From Megaleporinus macrocephalus (Eukaryota; Chordata; Actinopteri; Characiformes; Anostomidae), in the NCBI GenBank assembly GCA_021613375.1, contig CM038714.1, positions 41,267,123-41,331,122 of the forward strand: a DNA stretch of 64,000 nt. Direction: 5' to 3'. The notes under the pieces are model-generated. The model saw nothing but the letters and a program-made list of their open reading frames with translations. It was not told where the DNA came from and made no database searches. Numbering within the stretch: position 1 is the stretch's first letter; every line of letters begins with the position of its first letter. Below, one piece after another: positions 35,041 through 46,815 of this stretch. The translations under genes were made by a program, and so were the position numbers.

Positions 35041-35052
<12 letters not shown>
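34735..35052. mobile_element. Relic of a common fish DNA transposon
   Basis: Text such as cagctgtgcatcacaattga, ccaattagtctaataacatc and ttgctgataat leads into aaagtgatcctaaactttta and agcggtagtgta. The last is the degraded end that, read outward, gives the familiar tacactaccg-ttcaaaagttt terminus of Tc1-like elements of teleosts. The other end and the target duplication are not identified. Confidence 0.5.

Positions 35053-35119
<67 letters not shown>
35040..35119. repeat. (TA)n microsatellite
   Basis: About 39 TA units with one CA interruption, directly abutting the transposon end. Confidence 0.97.
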
Positions 35120-35120
<1 letters not shown>

Positions 35121-35452
35121 GTGTGTGTCTCCTTGAATTAAAGTTAATAGAACTAGTTCTAGTAAATTACTAAATCAATAAAAACAGTATTAGAATTTTA
35201 ATATTATTTACTAATATTTTTAAATTAAATAAATATTTCACGACGAAGAGGAATATAATTAAAATATAAATTGCAAGAGTTTTTGACTGAAACAAAATGT
35301 TTATGTTCACGTGTGTTTAAGTACGTATTGTATTCAGTCTGTTTTGGAAGTTCTGTGCATTTAGTAGAATTTTAATTCTAATATATGTACATGATCTGCA
35401 GAATTCTATTAATCTCTCTGATAACTATGCAATTTTCATGTGGATTAAAATT
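35120..35452. other. Intergenic, no feature recognised
   Basis: AT-rich. Confidence 0.3.
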
Positions 35453-35512
35453 CTCTACCTACCAACCTACCTACCCATCTGTCTGTCTATCTATCTGTCT
35501 GTTTGATTGCAG
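35453..35512. repeat. (CTAC)n/(TCTG)n microsatellite
   Basis: Tetranucleotide array: CTAC units then TCTG/TCTA units. Confidence 0.85.
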
Positions 35513-35789
35513 ACTTTATAGCTCTTGTAGGATGTTAGTGTGTTAGAGTAAGAGTCATTGCCGTTCCTCTCTTTCTTTTCGAATATCCCCCCTTCCCTCT
35601 TTTTCTCCCAGTGCCATGCGGGTGAAGGAGCAGCGACTGTATGAGCTGCTGAAAGGCCCAACCTCCGCAACCTTCTGCTGTCATGCTGAAATTAATAACC
35701 GTTGATTTGTATTTAATGCTCAATTTCCTCTCTATTATTGCAGCAGAGCAATGCGGGCTCAGTTGGAGAGAGAGAGAGAGTCCACATGA

Positions 35790-36304
35790 CAGCCCCCCCC
35801 CCTCTCTCTTTCTCCCTCTCCCTCCATCATTCTTTCCCTCCCTTTCTGACCTTTCTCTCCGTCACTCTCTCCTGTCTTCTCTCCTTTCTCTTGTTCTGTC
35901 ACGTTCTGCCTTTTTACACTTCTCTCTTCCTCTCTCGCTCTCGCTCTCCATCTTTCTTCATTTTTTTCCTTCTTCTGTTCTGTATCTCTCAGTCTCTCCT
36001 TCACTCTTTTCTCTCTTCACAATATTTTTATACGTCTCTAGCACTCTCTCCCTGTTTTTCCCTTTTCACTCTAACTTTCTTTCCTGTGCCCCTGTCTCTC
36101 TTTGGAACTGTCACTCTCTCTTATCTATCACTCTTTTTAGTTTTCTCCCTACTCTCTTCTTTCGCCGTTGTTCTCTGTCTCTTTATCTCTTTTAGTTTCC
36201 TAGTCCCCTCTTTCTCATTTCTCCTTCTCCTTTTTTTATTTTCTCATCTCTTCCCATCTCTGTCTTCCTGTCACTCTGTCATCTCTCTTTTTTGTTCTTT
36301 CGTG

Positions 36305-36336
<32 letters not shown>

Positions 36337-36686
36337 TCATTTCTCATTCTCTCTCTGTATCCTTTTTTCCTTTTTCTCTCTCCTCTTCACTCTCTCCTCT
36401 CTTCACATTGTTTTTTACACGTCTCTAGCACTCTTTCCCAACTTTTCCTTTCTCTCTCTAACTTTCTTTCCTGTGCCTCCCTGTCACTCTCTATCGCTCT
36501 TTTTAGTTTTCTGTTTACTCTTTCCTACTGTTGTTCCTCTATCGTTCTCTGTCTTTTTCTCTCTTTTAGTTCTGTAGTTCTCTCTTTCTCTTTTCTTTCT
36601 CTCTGTCTGTCTGTTTCCTTTCTTTCTTTCTCTTCTTTTTATTTTCTAATCTCTTTCCGTCTCTGTCTTTCTGTCACTCTCTGTCA

Positions 36687-36730
<44 letters not shown>
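35790..36730. repeat. Long pyrimidine (CT-rich) tract with internal duplication
   Basis: Nearly 1 kb of + strand C/T with few purines. A segment of about 390-400 bp occurs twice: the word acgtctctagcactct is at 36032 and 36419 (offset 387) and tgtcactct...gtcatct at about 36269 and 36672 (offset about 403). The intervening phrases (ctaactttctttcctgtgcc, gctctttttagttttctg) match in order. Long serine/leucine-rich open frames here are composition artefacts. Confidence 0.9.
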
Positions 36731-36731
<1 letters not shown>

Positions 36732-36739
36732 GTTTTCCC

Positions 36740-37260
36740 ATATGCCAAATGGTTTGCACAAATGTTGCATACATGTCAAATAGCATCTCATTACTGCCGG
36801 GCTTTTCAGGCTCCGTATGGAAAATCGGACGCCGGGCTGGTGCTCGTGTGTGTGTTTTTTTTTTGTGTGGGTCGTTCAAGCTTTAAAACAGGAACAGGAA
36901 TGAAACACGGCCATTGACGCCGCTCAAAATACACTCATGACGTTTCGGTGAGCGAAGTGTGAACATTTAGCGAGATTTTTTTAGGCCTCACGCCACCGCG
37001 GAGGGGGAAAAAAGAGCCGTGGGCTCTCAGAGAAGCCCGCAGAAACAAAGAGAGACGTTACATGAACTGAAGGCCTGATTGAAATCCAGAGCGTTATTGC
37101 CCTATTGAGAGAAAGACCCTCATTTCCCCCGGTTGTTCTCACTGTTAATGTTTATTCAAGATGGGATGAATACATCACGCCTCACGTTATTACACGCCCA
37201 TTCAAGTTCTGTTCTGCATCATCAACTTTAGCTGGATTTCTTTGGGTGTCATTTATCAAA
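36740..37260. promoter_or_regulatory. Candidate conserved non-coding element
   Basis: After the CT tract the sequence turns complex and CpG-rich (acggccattgacgccgctc, cacgccaccgcggaggggg), then becomes AT-rich around 37200. No exon. Strong contrast with flanking repeats makes this one of the better regulatory candidates. Confidence 0.35.
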
Positions 37261-38865
37261 CTTCGTACCTTTCACTAAAACATTTGTCACCATTCATCAA
37301 AGTCAAGCAAAAAAAGATTTTTCCAAACACAGGCACTTTCAGTATCCCGTCCTACAAAAATAGTATAAAAAGATATGTTTTCACCATCAGGGATAATGTC
37401 TTAGCAAAGTGCTGAGCGTGATTAACCATTATGGCAATGCGAGATTTTTTCTGGACCACAAAAAAACACAATAATGGTGATAAACAAAAAAAAAAAACAA
37501 AAAAAATAGCAACATATGACACATCAGAAGTATCCAGATACAAGAAGATTACGTTTGGCAACTTTCTTGGAAGCTGCAAAATTGTTAGCACATCAGCCAT
37601 TTGTGTGGTCCAACATCAGCAACCACAAGGTCCAAACAACTCAGTAAAAGGTTGGGTTGATAAGTCCTGCTAAACATGAAGCCTTTAGGCCTTCCTCAGA
37701 CACACTCACTGGTAAGAACGTTTTGCATTTCAAGGGAAGGAATTTCAGAAATATGTAAAAGTAAATATTAGAATAATACTGTCCATCAGGTTTCCATCTA
37801 GCTGTCAAACTCAATTTAAGCAAACAACTGAGACATCATAAAAAATGACGGGAATTAGTTCAGTACAAGAGAATAAACTGTCTACATTACACTGGAGAAA
37901 TATGAAACAAGCCTACGGACAAGTCCTTGTCCATGTTGAGCAACGTCTGAGATGAATATGTTTAATATCTGTCCAGTAGAACCAATTGTAGTCACTTTCC
38001 ACTATTCGTTCAGACAAGATGTGTTAGAGTTTATTGTGTCTTTTTGTCTTCGAAAAATGGATCCACCCCAAGCAAGTGCATTTTGGGTACAATAGTTTGG
38101 TCAGTCCAGCTGGCTGGGAAACATGCCAGAGAAATGTATATAATCTTATAAAAAAATATGGTTTAATAGTCAAAAATAGTTAAAAAAAATAATAAAACTT
38201 TAAATGTAATTGGTCAGTCAAAGAAAGTGAACCAATCACATAACACATGGGCACTTGAAGTACATAGCTTCCATTCACACAGTGGAGCGCACCAGAGTTC
38301 CTTGGACACAAAGCCACCAATTTCAGACCACCAATTTCCAAGGAATAGCTGGAGATCAGTTATGTGTATGAAAACAGCTTTCACACTCTTCTTTTATTGT
38401 TAGGTTTTGGAAGAAAACAGAAGAGTTAAATTCCTGAAAGTGGAAACTGACCAATTAGGATGTGTTTTTCTTTGTGGTATGTAGGTAGATACAGCTGAGA
38501 AGCTCTCCTATTGGTTAGGACTTCAAGAGCTGAAGAGAAGTCCTAGCACCAAGGGCATAGGACCGTGTTTGACATTGGGGTAGACACATTTGCTAATATT
38601 AATAAGCCCACCCTATCCCCCAAATATTACATAAAGGCTGATTCCACTGTAGGTAAGGTAGTAAATCACTGTATGTATAGTAACGTAGAACAACATTTGT
38701 GGAATTACAGTAAATTACAAATAAATAAACAAAATATATGTACTTCTGTTTATTATTAGATAAATCCAATTAAAGATCACTTTATACCTTTTTTTTTCAA
38801 TTAATTGAGGCACGCAGCACCTAGCGACTACTACTACATCCACTACAATACTCACAATGCAGTGT
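37260..38865. other. Intergenic, no gene recognised
   Basis: AT-rich, with an A-rich run at 37485-37508. Several open frames of 60-80 codons are present on both strands, none with splice sites or domain features. Confidence 0.3.
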
Positions 38866-39300
38866 GTTTTACACGTTAGCCCATAACTTTTCCAATAAAT
38901 GTAACTTTATGTTTCAGAGTGCTTTCTGACAAAAGTTAATATAAATGTTTACTAACCCAAACCCTCCTAGTCTGTTACTAACACAATATATTATACAAAA
39001 GACATTTTTATTGCAGTATATTTTGCTTTTCATTGCTCTCATCACCGCGTTTAAACCTGGCGCGAGCTACCCGACGCTCCAGAGCTGCCTCCCCCAATAT
39101 CTCGTTGATAACAACAAACACAGCGTGTGAATAGCGAACGCTGCCAAAACATGCTTTAAAAATAAAGTGTTTTTAAACTGTTTCCGCTTTTTCTGTGGTT
39201 TAATTTTTGGGTGGGACAAATCTACCTGTTTCTGATATTGGGTGCGACACGTCCCCCCCCATCCCCCCAACCCCAGTTCCTAGGCCAGTGCCTAGCACGG
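38866..39300 (+). repeat. Dispersed repeat family R5, copy 1
   Basis: aactttatgtttcagagtgc, tttctgacaaaagttaa, aacccaaaccctcctagtct and the C-rich acgtcccccccc with agttcctaggccagtgcc recur in the same order at 47112-47280. Copy 1 has about 220 bp more between the two halves. Unclassified. Confidence 0.6.
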
Positions 39301-39538
39301 AAGATTACTCATCAACATAATAACAAAATCAACCTGTCATGATCTGATTCATGAGAAAGACGTCACACTTTCTGGAAGTCTTAGATGCATCACTGAACGG
39401 CCGCAGTAGCTCTGTATCAAACCTTTGTACTGAAAAAGTAAACTGCTACAAAGTTGACTTTTTGCTTTTATGTTTGTAACAAAGTAAAACAGTCTTTTAG
39501 AAGCTATAAAAGTCTGCATTAAAGTTTTTTAATTTTCT

Positions 39539-39614
39539 GATCCACCTTAAAAAGATGCAACAGTCACAGTCTGGTGCATTTAGGCTGTAACTGCTGCATC
39601 ATTTAAGGTGGAAT
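39539..39614. repeat. Dispersed repeat family R4, copy 2 (short hairpin)
   Basis: Arms of about 30 bp (gatccaccttaa...gatgc and gcatcatttaaggtggaat) are inverted with roughly 24 of 30 matching, separated by a short loop. This is the central palindrome of R4. Confidence 0.6.
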
Positions 39615-39619
39615 GGAAG

Positions 39620-40504
39620 TTTGAAGGGAGAATATAACTTTAGCATCATTACAAAGTGTTCATGCGAAATGCTAATAGGTAAACACTAACAAACTGCTAT
39701 AATCATATAGGAAAGAAAAATTTGTGTTATCATTGAGATGGATTTTTTTTTTCTTTGTTTTGCTCCATATTTTGGCAAAGTGTTTTGAATCTTTTTGCCT
39801 GAAGTATTTCTTAATTTGCTTTTGAATCCAATTGCAAACCGATTCATTGAGAATTAGCTTAAAGATTTTAATATATATTAGCTTAGAGTAAGTTGTTGTT
39901 TGGCTGTGCAGTATATTTTTATCCGTTCTTATGTCCGTGTCAGGTGCATGACGCTAATTGTTGTCTTGGCTATTCAACTGCATTTGGGCCAAGATGGAAA
40001 CGGTGCATTTGATTGTTCACCAGATTATCACTTTAAAATAGATCCATTCATGTCACTGCCTGTAAAACCCACTGTGTTTTACTGGCAGTACTTTTCTCAG
40101 TTTCAGTGACCTCTACGTAACAAGTGACCTCACTCATTCAGAGCACAGAGCATGAAAAATTTATTACCTCATTGTTTGTTTAGTTTAGTTTAATGCCTTT
40201 CTTAACATTGTGACCATTTACAACCCTTCACTGCTCACATGGAGTGAGAAAATAACTCACCTGTCTGTTTATTAGCATATTTACCTGGATATTTAAAGCA
40301 AATGAGGCGTGCTGGGTCGAAAACTTCACATCATGCCAGCTTAGCGCTTTAAGGCGAATATTTCTGCGCTGATGTTAAATCTAAAATTGCCACTTATTGT
40401 GAGAAATCAGCAGGCGTGAAAAGATATATCACATATCTGAGTACTTTGTATACATTGTAAGCAACACTTGCTGCAGTGAATAGCCACAAGTGATGTAAAA
40501 CTAC
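39620..40504. promoter_or_regulatory. Intergenic with a small candidate element near 40260-40400
   Basis: 40275-40400 is complex (aggcgtgctgggtcgaaaac, gcgctttaaggcgaatattt) and unlike its AT-rich flanks. The rest is plain. A 69-codon frame at 39900 has no gene signal. Confidence 0.25.
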
Positions 40505-41630
40505 TCTACGCTGCCTGTCAAAATTTGGGACCACCTGTACGTAATGCTGGCCTTTTAAAACAGGATAGTTGGCAAAACTGTACATTTTTCAGTACAAAGC
40601 AATTTACATTGAGTCAAAGTTCTACCTGACTGCAAAATAAAAGTTTGAGAAAACTATAACTGCCTTTAAATTGATTCAAGTATCGTTTCCTGGCTGCTTG
40701 CATACTCCCTATAATAGCCTTTCAAGGGGTTGAAAAATCTTTGGTTTAACCATTTTTGATTTTAGGACTTTCTGAGGGTCTAAGAACTTAATTAGGATGT
40801 CCTGGACCCCCAGGATCTCCTGTATTTTGCACCTTGCTCTCGTTTTTGTTAGCAAAAACAGATATTTTCTGATCTTTTGGGTATTTTCCAAGTTTATGAG
40901 TAATAATGTTTTAAATGAATGATTTTTTTCTTTTTTAAAGAAGTTTAAATCTTAATATTTGTTTTTGCAACATGTTTGATGACTTTGATATTAACATTTT
41001 GCTTGTTAATTTGATTTTATTATTAGGAACTTTTGGCACCAAATTTGCTCCATAAATACAACATGCTTCAGTCCTAGCATATAGGAGAAATCAGATAAGC
41101 ATATGTAGTACAAATAACAATGAAATTCATATAAAAAAACATCAAATATTGTTTTTAAGTATTTCCGTGTGTTCTGTTTTTTTGTTTCACTTATTGTCCC
41201 CACTTATTTTGGAATTAGGTTTTCCCATTCTGAAACAATGCATGATTGGCTGATTCCGCTCTCATTTCCTAATTATGTTTGTAATTTGTTGTTAATTTCT
41301 AAGGCCTTCTGAAGGCCTAATCAATGAGAGGGCTTATTTTACTCTACCTTTCTAGATACCACAAGTAAAAGAATCTAATATTATAAAATTATACCTGACT
41401 TTAATTTTCCACTGCCCATTTTTAAAATTGGTCCGTTTTCCTTCCAACTAAGACATAACAATAAGAAAAGAGTTTTACAGATGACAACATTATATAAAAA
41501 TGTACCAAAAATTTTATTCCTGGAAATTATTAGGCCTTCTCTGAAAGATTAGAAGCTTAGAACACTCAGCTTCATGTCATCAACTTGTCTTCCTTAGTAT
41601 TATGATTTTTCCTACATTCTTAGCACAAAG
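40505..41630. other. Possible degraded DNA-transposon region
   Basis: ctgcctgtcaaaatttggga and ccacctgtacg at 40509-40541 resemble the terminus of Tc1-like elements, and a similar, A/T-rich text follows for about 1 kb. No transposase frame or opposite end could be aligned, so the element call is weak. Confidence 0.3.
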
Positions 41631-41634
41631 GGTT

Positions 41635-42495
41635 CTATATGGTTCTTTGAGTCAGCAGTAACATTGTTGAACCATTTACAGCAGGTTCTCCATCATGGAG
41701 AAGTACCACGTAACCAGGCAAAGAATCAATCAAATCTGGTCTGTAAGTTGTCAGTGTTGTATATGCAACCATGGCCTTTATCAAAGAATCTCAGAAGAAC
41801 AAGATACGTTTAAAAAACAAAATGAATGGGGGAAAAATTCAGACAACTCAAAGGAATAACATTAGTACTTTGTTGTATAGCTATTGTTGGCTGTTCGAGT
41901 TGTCTACAACAAAAATTAAATTAGTCTTTTGTAGCATTGTGGTTCAGACCATTCCAGAATACCGAAGTCAGGATATTGGTTTGGCCATGTGAGGACCATC
42001 ACTGTTGAGTTATTTTGGCTTGTACGTCTCAGATACTTGTCTTTTTGAAATGTCATCACCTTTATTGGCCCCAGTACCCTTTGCAGTTCCATGTTATGAT
42101 TGTCCCACCTTCATATGTCTTCATATGTTCTTGAGATCATATGTTCTCCTTCTTCAAACATGTTCATGCTGCTTTCAGGTTCTGAAGCTCTTTCAGAATG
42201 AGTGCTGGCTTCTCTCTTACCTTCTTTATTTTTAGATTGTGAAATCTGGCATGACACACCGGTCGATGGACGATTAGCTGGGGTTCCATTACTATCAATC
42301 CAAATGTACTGACATGTTTCAGATCTTTGCTGTGGCTCTGTAGCTTTTCCATTCAAGTGTTGTTTGATATTGTTGGCCCTGAGAATTTCAGGAAGCTCCT
42401 TTATTGCCACCATGATAACTATTTGTTGCATAAAATTGCTCCAGCCATTAGCAATGTCTTTTTTACAGACAGTGTCTTCTGCAATTTGCAGCATT
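41635..42495 (-). mobile_element. Tc1-like transposon remnant (broken transposase)
   Basis: On the minus strand GGTIITWNC (complement of 42083-42109) and VLTWPNQYPDF (complement of 41964-41996) match, in order, the GG-(S/T)-(I/V)-MVWGC and W-P-x-QSPDLNP motifs of the DD34E Tc1/mariner transposase. Stops and a deletion lie between them: about 37 codons against about 70-80 in intact enzymes. The 127-codon frame at 42111-42494 is upstream debris. The element is dead. Confidence 0.55.
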
Positions 42496-43225
42496 GATAC
42501 ATAGAACCTTATTCTCTAGGCTTTAATATACTGCAGTGCTCTGCTACTGGCTAACACAAACGCAGGTGTACAGTGTTCACATGCACGGGAATTTGGGAAG
42601 CGCTGCAGCTGCAGTTGAAGAGACTTCAAAACGTAGTAATTAGTAAGTAATTAGTAGTAATTAGAAATGTAGTAATTAGTAAGTAGTTGCTGTTATGGAT
42701 GTTATTAGCCCCATATGTGTAGCTGGTGCAGTGTTAGTGTCTACCATGCTGTTGAAAGGTGTTACATGCATGCATGTTTTGTGCATATAGGTTGTCTTCT
42801 AAGTTCTTAAGCCCCACGTACACACCCAGAGGGAAAAACTCTTACATTGCTCAGTTGCCCAAAATGCCTCATTGGAATTCCCTTTGCCTAATGCATGGTG
42901 ATGTCATCTTGCAACACAGTATACATTGCCCACTTGCAGGCAATCATGGCTTGGCCTCACACAATGCACAGCAACAACTGGCAGTTGACTAGTAAGAACA
43001 AATCTGACCAATTATAACACAGTGAGCTTATCACAATACCATTAGCAATGCTAAGTTCTCGCAATACTTTCTTGGTCATATTTATAAGTACAAAGTCAAT
43101 AGACATTGTGCGTCTGTATTGAAAAATTACGATAAAAGACTTTGAGCTTAGTGGACATTTCTGTACTGTTGTAAGTAATATTCAATATTCAAAATTAAAG
43201 GCATTTTGCAAAGCTGGGTGGTTGA
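42495..43225. other. Intergenic, with a homeodomain-site cluster
   Basis: Mostly plain, repeat-poor sequence apart from the TAATTAG cluster at 42637-42679. No exon. Confidence 0.3.
42637..42679. promoter_or_regulatory. Four-copy TAATTAG homeodomain-site cluster
   Basis: TAATTAG occurs at 42637-42643, 42648-42654, 42658-42664 and 42673-42679, with a 17-bp unit (gtagtaattagtaagta) repeated. TAATTA is the general core for Q50 homeodomains, the class to which Barx1 belongs. It lies about 29 kb downstream of the barx1 stop codon. It may be a real homotypic cluster or just a short tandem repeat. Confidence 0.5.
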
Positions 43226-43229
43226 TGGG

Positions 43230-44420
43230 CAAGTGGTCATTTAAGGCCATTTTGGCTCATCCCCTCTTTCTTTCTGTCCTCCCAGTGCTCTTCGCCCTCA
43301 TCCTCAACCCCAGCTCCTTGTTTGACTATCTAATTAAATTCTTTCAAGCGTGTATCACAGCCTCTTTGGTTTACCCCTCTGCCTCCTTCGCTTCGAGGTT
43401 AGATAAACATGTTAACACGCGAGTCGACACACCACAGCAAATCACCCCCATCACAATTACCGTCTCGTCTGCCTTTCTAACCTGGCTGTCTCTGAGCCAA
43501 TTACACCGGGTACAAATGGACTGTTTGTGTTTCATTAATCTCAAATTAGTCATCGTGCCCGCGCCGAGTCCACAGGAGAAAAAAAAAAGAACTCCGGAAA
43601 AGCATGTTCCGTGTCTTCCGCAGGCAAGTTTTCTTAGCAGAATTCCTCAGTGACAGCTTTTTTGGAAGTAGATTGCGAGTCTTCATGCTTTTCTCCACCT
43701 GTGGAAGTCACAACACGGCCCGCCCTCCAGAAACCCACTCCAACCTGCTGACAATATGTCCCTGCTTGTTTTGACATATGGGCCTCAAAACAACGGCTGT
43801 GAGCAGGCCTATGTGAGTTAAGGTGGGAAAGAGTGTGAGAGACACAAAAAAAAAAGTCAAGCGAAGCCATTTTATGAAGACTGTTGAAATACTGACTGGC
43901 ACAATTATAGCGTGATCCATTAAGAGCTCCGGAATAATAGGTGCTACAAGTCAGTTTGTCAGCAAGTGCCTAAATGGCCCGCGGTCTCGCGCGCAGTGAT
44001 GTAATTGTATGTCTTGCGAAGCTTTCGAAGAGTGTTCGCTGGGAACAGTGGAGCCTTGCCTTGACTTGCACCATAGTCGCTTTTTTGGGGTCCAAACAGT
44101 TATGTTTAAATCCGTAGGCAGAAGCATTGAGCTTTTGGTAAATCTTTGGAGAATCCGAACGGTCCAAATGCAACTGTCATCTCTCCGTCTAATGAAACCG
44201 CTCTTTGTAATACAAGTCACAGAAATCTTGGAGACATTCGAGTAAACGTTCTGAATGCACTGCGGTGTAACAACGCTGATTGCTATTACTTTGTGAGGAA
44301 ATTGGACGAACGTAACACATCTGGAGAGAGCATTATAAAAGAAGGCTGTTTCCTGACCTAGAGGACGCGAGCTTTAGAAAATTGTTGAATACACTTGACG
44401 GGATGTCATGCGGGAAATGA
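43230..44420. promoter_or_regulatory. Candidate conserved non-coding element cluster
   Basis: About 1.2 kb of repeat-poor sequence. One dense block (43380-43570) has CpGs and GAGTCGAC, and TGTTTGT at 43522-43528 is a forkhead-type site followed by ATTAATC. Another dense block spans 43970-44360. Open frames of 60-143 codons on both strands overlap each other without splice sites and are not genes. Confidence 0.35.
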
Positions 44421-44850
44421 CAGTACTTTTCATAATGATGTATTCCATTACATAGCGATGAGGCTAAATGTCTTCTGGTATGATGGGTAACTGCATATAG
44501 GGTTTTGTGAAGGGGGGAAAAAGAGTCTTGATTTGCAAATGTGACCCTGTTGGCTGTACTTAGTCTTCATAGCCGTTTGAGTAAATGCTTTGTCATTTTA
44601 TATTCCTCAATTGCTCACAGTTGCTTATTGCTCCTAGTCCGACTACCTAAAAACCAGAAGGACAAATGGATCTGAACGGGTAGCATTACGCAGACGTTTT
44701 AGCTCGAATAATCTTGAAATAATGGATAAATAATTGCATATCGTCACTGTTGTAACGAAACCCATACCTTATATTAGAAGGAAAATCTATTCCTGAAGTG
44801 AACACACATTAAGTACAGTGCTGTCAAGCTTAACTATAGAAGAATCATTT
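44420..44850. other. Intergenic, no feature recognised
   Basis: AT-rich unique sequence. Confidence 0.3.
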
Positions 44851-44854
44851 TTTG

Positions 44855-45040
44855 TGTTGTATAAACCCATTTTCAGACAGGTTCTATTTAGAACTATATA
44901 TAACATTTCCTCAATTCATCCGGAGAACCATTCCACCCTGCATAGAACCTATAAGCTTGCAAATGGAACTGTAGAACTCATAGTTTTAAGCAGAACTATC
45001 ACCTTTGCTAAAGAGCCCCTGAGCAACCATCTGTGCTGGG
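44855..45040. mobile_element. Relic of a small fish DNA element
   Basis: ggttctatttagaactatat, ggagaaccattccaccctgc, atagaacctata, aaatggaactgtagaactca and aaagagcccctgagcaacca follow the order of a small inverted-repeat fish element that I recognise from memory. Ends and target duplication are unclear. Confidence 0.35.
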
Positions 45041-45239
45041 CTGGGTATTCTCATCTCTCTCAAAGATAAAAGCTGTAGGTGTTGATTATCTGATGGTGAC
45101 ACTTTTAGGGGTCGCATTTTCAGTATCTCTAGTTTTGAAAAGTCCTTTTTTTCACAGTTTTTAATCCTCCCATTTTTTAGAAGTGGATTTTGTTTTATCA
45201 GTACTTTTTTAGATATAAGAAATATTTCCCTCATGAGTT

Positions 45240-45600
45240 ACATGCCAAAATGAAAAAGTTGTACATGAACCAGCATCAGAATCACATTATTTTGCCAAGT
45301 ATGTTACACATACAAGGAATTTGACTTGGTAAGAGCACACATGTATGACATGTACCATACTAAACAGTCCAGACAAGCACAAGAACTGTTATCACATTTA
45401 AATAAGAGAAAAACATAAAAACAATAAATACAATAAATAATAATAACAATAATAATGAGGAGCCATAGGAAAGAGCTAGAGAGATGTTTGAATACTTGTG
45501 CATATATAGTAAATCAGCATATATCAGTAAATATGCATGTCTGAGCAGAGTATATACTGAATATATACAGAAAGATAAACACTATTTAACATCTATAAAA
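45240..45600 (-). mobile_element. Retroposon fragment (teleost non-LTR type)
   Basis: atcagaatcacattattttg, ccaagtatgttacacatac, aaggaatttgacttgg and an A-rich AAT stretch form a widespread teleost retroposon tail read in reverse. Homology is by memory, and boundaries are approximate. Confidence 0.45.
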
Positions 45601-46438
45601 ATATTTATAATTAGATGTATTTAAGTACTTTGTAATGCGCAATCGGGAGAAATTGCACAAAAAGAAAAGAATGGTTTGATAACACATGTACAATACTGCA
45701 CAGTTAATGCACCATGATTTATACATCATTTTGGACCACTTTCACGGGATCCGTGCATCATAGTAGTCTGAAAGTTAAACTACACTGTTTGTACAATAAC
45801 ACTATAAGTGTTGTATGATTGTAAAATAACATTTAGTAAAATTCCCTCATTGGTTCGCTATATGTGGGCTCATCTGTCATATCAGCGAATCTCTGCGGCC
45901 CTTGAGGCACTGAAGAGCCACTTCATGTTTGTTTAGTCACTTATTCACAATGTGGAGATTTGCAGGGGCTCCAGTGGAGAGGGCAAGGGTTTAGTGCAAA
46001 AGACTGTATGTGGAGACATTTACGAAGCTTCATTTCCGAAATAATCACTAGCTGAACATTGAAATGTCTGAAATATGAAGGTTAAGCCAAAGAATCAAGT
46101 TTATCAAATTCTACAGATGTAGTTAATTAGCCAAGACCCGTTAGATGTTTACAAGAAAGCATTTGAGAAAGCATTTAAGATGGACTTAAAAAAGCTGCTA
46201 TGATAACAGTGAGCTGTTATATTTGATGAAGATTAGTATCTGCTAAAGCTGGCAGGTATGATGTTGACTGATGGACAAATCAAAGTTAAGTAACCAGCAA
46301 GATCTGAAGTTTCACAGTTTAAATGAATGTGGGCTCATGGTGGGGCAAGCAACAGGTCCCAGTTTCCCAATTAAAACTCCAATTAAAGGTCACTTTACAA
46401 ACTAAACAAGATCCTCCATATTACATGGTACTGTTTTA
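45600..46438. other. Intergenic, no feature recognised
   Basis: AT-rich unique sequence with no open frame of note. Confidence 0.3.
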
Positions 46439-46439
46439 A

Positions 46440-46815
46440 TAATAATAATAATAATAAGTTCAATTTATATAGCGCCTTTCTCATACCCAAGGACGCTTTA
46501 CATCGAGAGGGGGGGGGGGAATAAAAAATAAAAAAATTAGCCATAATATAGGAGAAAAATCAGTAAGCAGCAGAGAAAAAGTACTGAGAAAAGAGGTAAG
46601 TTTTAAGTTGAGCTTTAAATGAAGAAAGGGAGTGACAGTCACGAAGAGATTGTGGTAAGGAGTTCCACAGTTTGGGGGCCATAACACTGAAAGCTCTGCC
46701 CCCAACAGTGACCAGTCTGAATTTGGGAACAGACAGGCGACCTGCTTCAGAGGACCTAAGAGTACGGACAGGGCAGGAGCTCAGCTAAGTAGGCAGGAGC
46801 TAAACCATGAAGGGA
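46440..46815 (-). mobile_element. L2/CR1-like LINE, 3' end with ORF tail
   Basis: On the minus strand 46815-46560 encodes the end of a LINE reverse-transcriptase ORF. It includes GRAFSVMAPKLWNSLPQSL and KAQLKTYLFSQY, closing with TGA at 46560-46562. Upstream, HGLAPAYLAELL lies in another frame, so one frameshift breaks it. The 3' UTR continues as taaagcgtccttgggtatga, then gcgctatataaattgaac and (TTA)n at 46440-46457. 5'-truncated, as normal for LINEs, and inactive. The assignment to L2/CR1 rests on the typical tail. Confidence 0.85.

Noticed and set aside
35683..36783. Long open frames of 163-279 codons rich in Ser, Leu and Phe
   Set aside because: They are translations of the CT-rich tract in several frames; composition artefact with no domain.
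43222..43653. 143-codon open frame
   Set aside because: Overlaps antisense frames, no domain, no splice context; better seen as non-coding element.
46481..46705. 74-codon antisense frame as a gene
   Set aside because: It is an out-of-frame reading of the LINE tail; the LINE frame itself gives the recognised peptide.
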